Of a DNA stretch of 24,146 nucleotides, positions 20,527 to 24,146 are shown in pieces (within the stretch, counting starts at the first letter, position 1; each line of letters opens with the position of its first letter). The stretch is from Elysia marginata. Taxonomy: Eukaryota > Mollusca > Gastropoda > Plakobranchidae. Under the pieces are notes generated by a model. It made no database searches and was not told the DNA's origin. It saw nothing but the letters and a program-made list of their open reading frames with translations. The position numbers were made by a program, and so were the translations under genes. The DNA lies in contig BMAT01012181.1 of the NCBI GenBank assembly GCA_019649035.1, positions 311,401-335,546 of the forward strand, read 5' to 3'.

Positions 20527-20720
20527 TATAGGCGCCTACACTTTGTGTTATTGAGGTGAACGTGAATAAGCTTAAGTAGTACATACCCTATGTATTATTT
20601 TTTTTCATTTGAGACGTGAGCAAGCCAAAGTTTTACATATCCTATGTATTTTTTCATCTCAGGCGCAAGTATGCCAAACTTTCACATAGCCTACGTATTA
20701 TGTTTTCATTTGAGACTATG
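20527..20720 (+). repeat. Decayed tandem repeat, unit about 50 bp
   Basis: Three clear copies anchored on ACATACCCTA (20581), ACATATCCTA (20635) and ACATAGCCTA (20684), spaced 54 and 49 bases apart. Each is followed by a TGTATT/CGTATT word, a T run, and CATTTGAGAC or CATCTCAGGC. The first two then have a GAGCAAGCCAAAG-like tail. A fourth, more diverged copy precedes them (about 20527-20578), recognised by GGTGAACGTGAATAAGC. Non-coding. Confidence 0.75.
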
Positions 20721-20792
20721 GTATAATTTAAACTAGCAAACGTCATATTTTTGGCTATCATCCAGACCGGTCAATCTCTGGATACCACACCT

Positions 20793-20818
20793 GATTATGA
20801 CCTTGGAGATTCATAATC
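20793..20818. other. Short perfect hairpin
   Basis: GATTATGA at 20793-20800 and TCATAATC at 20811-20818 are exact inverted repeats around a 10-base loop. No T run follows on either strand. Function unknown, and an 8-bp stem can arise by chance. Confidence 0.5.
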
Positions 20819-20929
20819 ATACCGATTTGGAAAGTGCTGGAATCTAAGCTGGATATGCTTGGATATGGATAATCTGTTTCTTTGTGGATGTGTACCTCGT
20901 TCTCTACGTCTCGACATCATTTATCATCC

Positions 20930-21090
20930 ATCTCTCACTCTCCCTTTCTTTCGCCATCTTTATCTTTCTCTTTCTGCTTCTCTCTACCTCATTCTCCATT
21001 ATCGATTTGTCAGCATAACAACAGGTATAGGTCTTGTTTTTTCTTATCTCTCTCTCCCCTCTCTCACTCTCTCTCACTCTCTCTCTGTCT

Positions 21091-21155
<65 letters not shown>

Positions 21156-21255
21156 CGTGGGTGTGTGTATATGTTTCTCTATCATTTCTTTCTCCTCCCT
21201 TGTATTTTTCTTATAGCCTATGTTCCTCTCAGCCCCTAGCTCTCTATCTCTCTCT

Positions 21256-21296
<41 letters not shown>

Positions 21297-21449
21297 TCTC
21301 TCTTCCTCTGTCATCTATCTATCTATCTATCTATCTCTCTCTTTCGCTCTCTCCTTATTTCTCTCTCTTTTCTACTGTTTCCCTTGTCGTTCCTGCTAAT
21401 CTCTTACCAACCTGTTTTACCTCTTAGTCTCTCTCTTTTTCTTTCTCCC

Positions 21450-21500
<51 letters not shown>
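20930..21500. repeat. Compound microsatellite: TC / TA / TC / TATC / TC
   Basis: A pyrimidine-rich block containing TC repeats (about 21053-21122, 21254-21300 and 21445-21500), a perfect TA array at 21123-21154 and a short TATC array at about 21312-21336. Long open frames on both strands (up to 181 codons plus, 136 codons minus) are Ser/Leu/Tyr/Ile or Arg/Glu periodic artefacts. Confidence 0.95.
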
Positions 21501-23888
21501 GTTTGACTATGGAGCATTAACTAAAATCTCTACAGCGTGGAAACGACCTAGACACGTAATCCTGTCATGTATAAATAATTGATGTTCCGTCTGGTGCTCA
21601 CCCAATCATTGTCATCAGGCAAATGTGAGCAATTTTGTCCTCTGACATGAGACACGGGGACACACGGCTGGCACTAACATTGCTCTACTGTTCAATATTC
21701 AATTGTTTTCAAAACTCGCCCACTCTCTCTCGAGTTGCATTTTGTCCTGCCTTTTTTTTAACGATTCTTCCTGGTGGCCAGAGTCGATGCCATAAAGATG
21801 CAATACCTATGGCCCATTGTTCATACTTTTCTCAATTTGATGCCTTCAAAGAGACGGACCATTTCACTATTTCTAACTTACTCATATTTATCGCATGATT
21901 AACTTCACTGATAAACAACTTCTTTCTTTAGGTTTCTTCCTTCTCAATGTAATAATAATATGATTTTAAAAAGTGTTGGTGAGAGGCGAATACCTTTTGG
22001 TTTCGAAACGTCTAGCATTACAACCACTTCGAGTTAACTACGCTCTTCCTATGAGATTTGACAAAAACTTCCGTATTCAACAATTTAAGTGACCAAGTCA
22101 TGCCTTTTTAACAATCCATTATCCTTCCGAAATATTTTTGTAAAATACATCTACCTCATGCTCATTCGTCGTCCTTTCTAAACCACAATCTATGTTTCTG
22201 CCCTACCTCCCTTGTTCCTCTAATTTTACTTTTTCGCTCAGATATTTTTTTCACTACTCTTAAGTCTACGCCCCCTTCCCTCCCCACATCCTTTATATTA
22301 CTCTTGGTTCCATCAGCTTTTTAAGGCTTTTTTCTCTTACTTTCTTGTCCTTTCTATTCCGCCCTTTTAAACTGACAGCAGGTCTATAACAAACAAACAA
22401 AAAGAAGCAGGAAACAGTTTACCTAACAAAGAAAACAGTTTGACTAGCCTTGGTTATCTGCATCTCTATGAGTATATACGAACTATTCTAATTTTGACGA
22501 TTATATCAGCGTTTAAAATACCTTTATTTCACGTTTTTTTTTGACAGGCGGTTGAAAAAACATGTTTTCAAACTACAATAGCGTTATATCGTCATAACAT
22601 GAATGAGCGCTCGTTTTAAAATCGATTTGCATGTTGTAGAGCGAGCGCCGTCATTTCAAGCTGATCTGTGGCCACAGTCTGAGGGTAATGAACCATTCCT
22701 AGTGACATCACGCATGACTAGGCTTATCTGGATATTCTATCCCGCTCTGTAGCCGCCATTCAGTATAGCTTCAGGGATGTGTGTCAAAATGCAGCTGATT
22801 GAGAAACACAATCATGTATCTCTTTTAAAACAACTCATCGCTCGTATTGAATCCAGGCCATGTTTAACTATTAGAAGGCCAACCATTTTGGACAATTTGG
22901 TGGAAATTCCATGACTTTTTCTCATTTGTTTTATTCATTTTGTGTAATAATGAGCATTTTTATGCTTCGTGATAAAGTTTAACCATTTTTATTTAGTAGA
23001 AAACCAAACTTCATGATAAAAATGTAAAAATTCACGGAGAAAAGAGCTTTTAAACAAATTTATAGTTATCAAAATTTTTTTTTGATATTTCCATAGTTGG
23101 TCTTTTGAGGGTTAACGTTAACAGTAATCGTCTCGCGGCCAATTGGAACCAGTCAGATGACACAATTATTTCATTTCAAGACCTTGATATTTTAAAGAAC
23201 GCGTTATTCTAATCTTCCAGACGTTAAAAGGTGCATGCAGTTATCAAAATGTGTAAGATTAGATTAGTACTAAATTTTTCCACATTAAAATGAAGAAAGA
23301 AGAGGAGTAAATTTACTTTAAACCAAAGGCCGATTTCTTAAATTAAATTTTCCCACATTCGATTTAATCGCACTAGTCGCGAGACTGTTTAAAAAAATAA
23401 AGGATCTTACATACTTTTTACAGCAATCTATCAGGTCTGAATAGAGGTAGGAGGATCTCATGACCTTGACAAGAATACTTGCTTCAACTACTACGATAGG
23501 TATTTTCTGTTCTATCTGGTCTCCTATGATGTTAAATTTATAAATCTGCGTGTTTTACCTATTTTGTGAGAAACAGAATTGACCAGTTAGGTAAATTATT
23601 TGATCGAGCAATTCTTAAACTTTTTGAACTATAGAACGCCATGACCTGCAACAGCGAATACTTCCGTCTAGTTTCTTAAGAGTATAATACCTGTTTTTGG
23701 CATCTGCGGAAATCCTACACAGCTGTGAGGCCAAGGACATTACGATTCATTTTACAAAAGAGGTTAAGAAATTACAGAGTTTTAAAGAACACAGCTGATT
23801 AATGAAGACAAATACTAACAAATAAAGTACAGTTTCCTTTTTGTTCGCATAAAATGAGTTTCATTTCGAGGCTGGACACCAAATTAAT
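21501..23888. other. Long stretch with no recognisable gene
   Basis: AT-rich, pyrimidine-rich at about 22120-22370. One 87-codon plus-strand open frame (21635-21898) has no recognisable domain and no convincing splice or start context. An ATTTGCAT octamer at 22625-22632 is isolated. No repeat or tRNA-like element recognised. Confidence 0.55.
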
Positions 23889-23899
23889 GTAGTAGTAGC

Positions 23900-23964
<65 letters not shown>

Positions 23965-23978
23965 CAGCAGCAGCAGCA
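23889..23978. repeat. (GTA)n trinucleotide repeat ending in GCA units
   Basis: About 90 bases of GTA repeat on the plus strand, with single GCA and GTG variants inside and a terminal run of GCA units. Poly-Tyr and poly-Thr open frames on the minus strand are phases of the repeat. Confidence 0.96.
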
Positions 23979-24146
23979 TCTGTGCAACTTATAGCAACAC
24001 TGTTATGAGTAAAACCGAAGACTCCCTGTTTCATGCATAACTTGCCTGAGCTAAGCCTATAAGTTCGATTTGTGGCTGTGTGTGAGCTGTAGCTAACATT
24101 GTTAAACAGCTCCAGTACAGGCACATAGTTGATCAATGCCTCCCCC
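23979..24146. other. Window edge, no recognisable feature
   Basis: Unique-looking sequence after the trinucleotide array. Nothing identified before the window ends. Confidence 0.5.

Noticed and set aside
20859..21427. Open frames up to 181 codons on the plus strand and 136 on the minus strand
   Set aside because: Products of the TC, TA and TATC repeats. Non-repeat parts show no domain.
22625..22632. ATTTGCAT octamer (POU-type site)
   Set aside because: Isolated AT-rich 8-mer with no supporting context.
23799..24136. Poly-Tyr and poly-Thr open frames on the minus strand
   Set aside because: Direct translations of the GTA trinucleotide array.
1..24146. CRISPR array, prokaryotic operon, phage or plasmid functions
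   Set aside because: No repeat-spacer structure, no dense gene packing and no long open frames. The sequence character is that of an animal intergenic or intronic region.

Overview
This window looks like non-coding, repeat-dense DNA from an animal nuclear genome. It is AT-rich. It has long GATA/TATC, TC, TA, GAA and GTA microsatellites, at least three kinds of tRNA-derived SINE-like elements, a decayed retroelement, and one 48-base run of N (an assembly gap) inside a TC repeat. There are no bacterial-style gene blocks, and no open reading frame that I recognise as a host gene. The mix of microsatellites, SINEs and a retroelement relic of this type suggests a lophotrochozoan, most likely a mollusc and possibly a cephalopod. 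That assignment is inference from general repeat character, not from a marker gene.

Layout. 1-1.25 kb: nothing recognisable. 1.25-1.86 kb: a GATA array with a long purine-rich flank. 3.06-4.19 kb: two SINE-like elements of different type in opposite orientations. 4.2-8.5 kb: mostly featureless, with a 28-base poly-T tract, short G runs and a purine-rich stretch. 8.5-9.07 kb: a purine/G-rich segment holding a dense run of G-tracts. 10.26-10.68 kb: gap, TC repeats and a small GC-richer segment. 11.93-12.28 kb: a strongly decayed ~31-bp tandem repeat. 13.04-13.11 kb: a second GATA array. 13.5-13.6 kb: a two-copy direct repeat carrying CRE-like motifs. 14.36-14.71 kb: one open frame that could be an exon but matches nothing I know. 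15.25-15.39 kb: a 24-unit GAA array.

15.54-19.06 kb is the most structured part. Three diverged copies of one repeat unit, separated by TATC-rich spacers, lie in the same orientation. A Penelope-like retroelement relic sits in the first spacer, and an unrelated SINE-like element in the second. 20.53-20.72 kb is a second decayed tandem repeat (~50 bp unit). 20.93-21.50 kb is a compound TC/TA/TATC microsatellite. 23.89-23.98 kb is a GTA/GCA trinucleotide array.

No working gene, operon or defence system is visible. The interest is in repeat architecture: nested insertions, fossil tandem arrays, possible non-B DNA, and one relic whose GIY-YIG-like signature can still be read across several frames.
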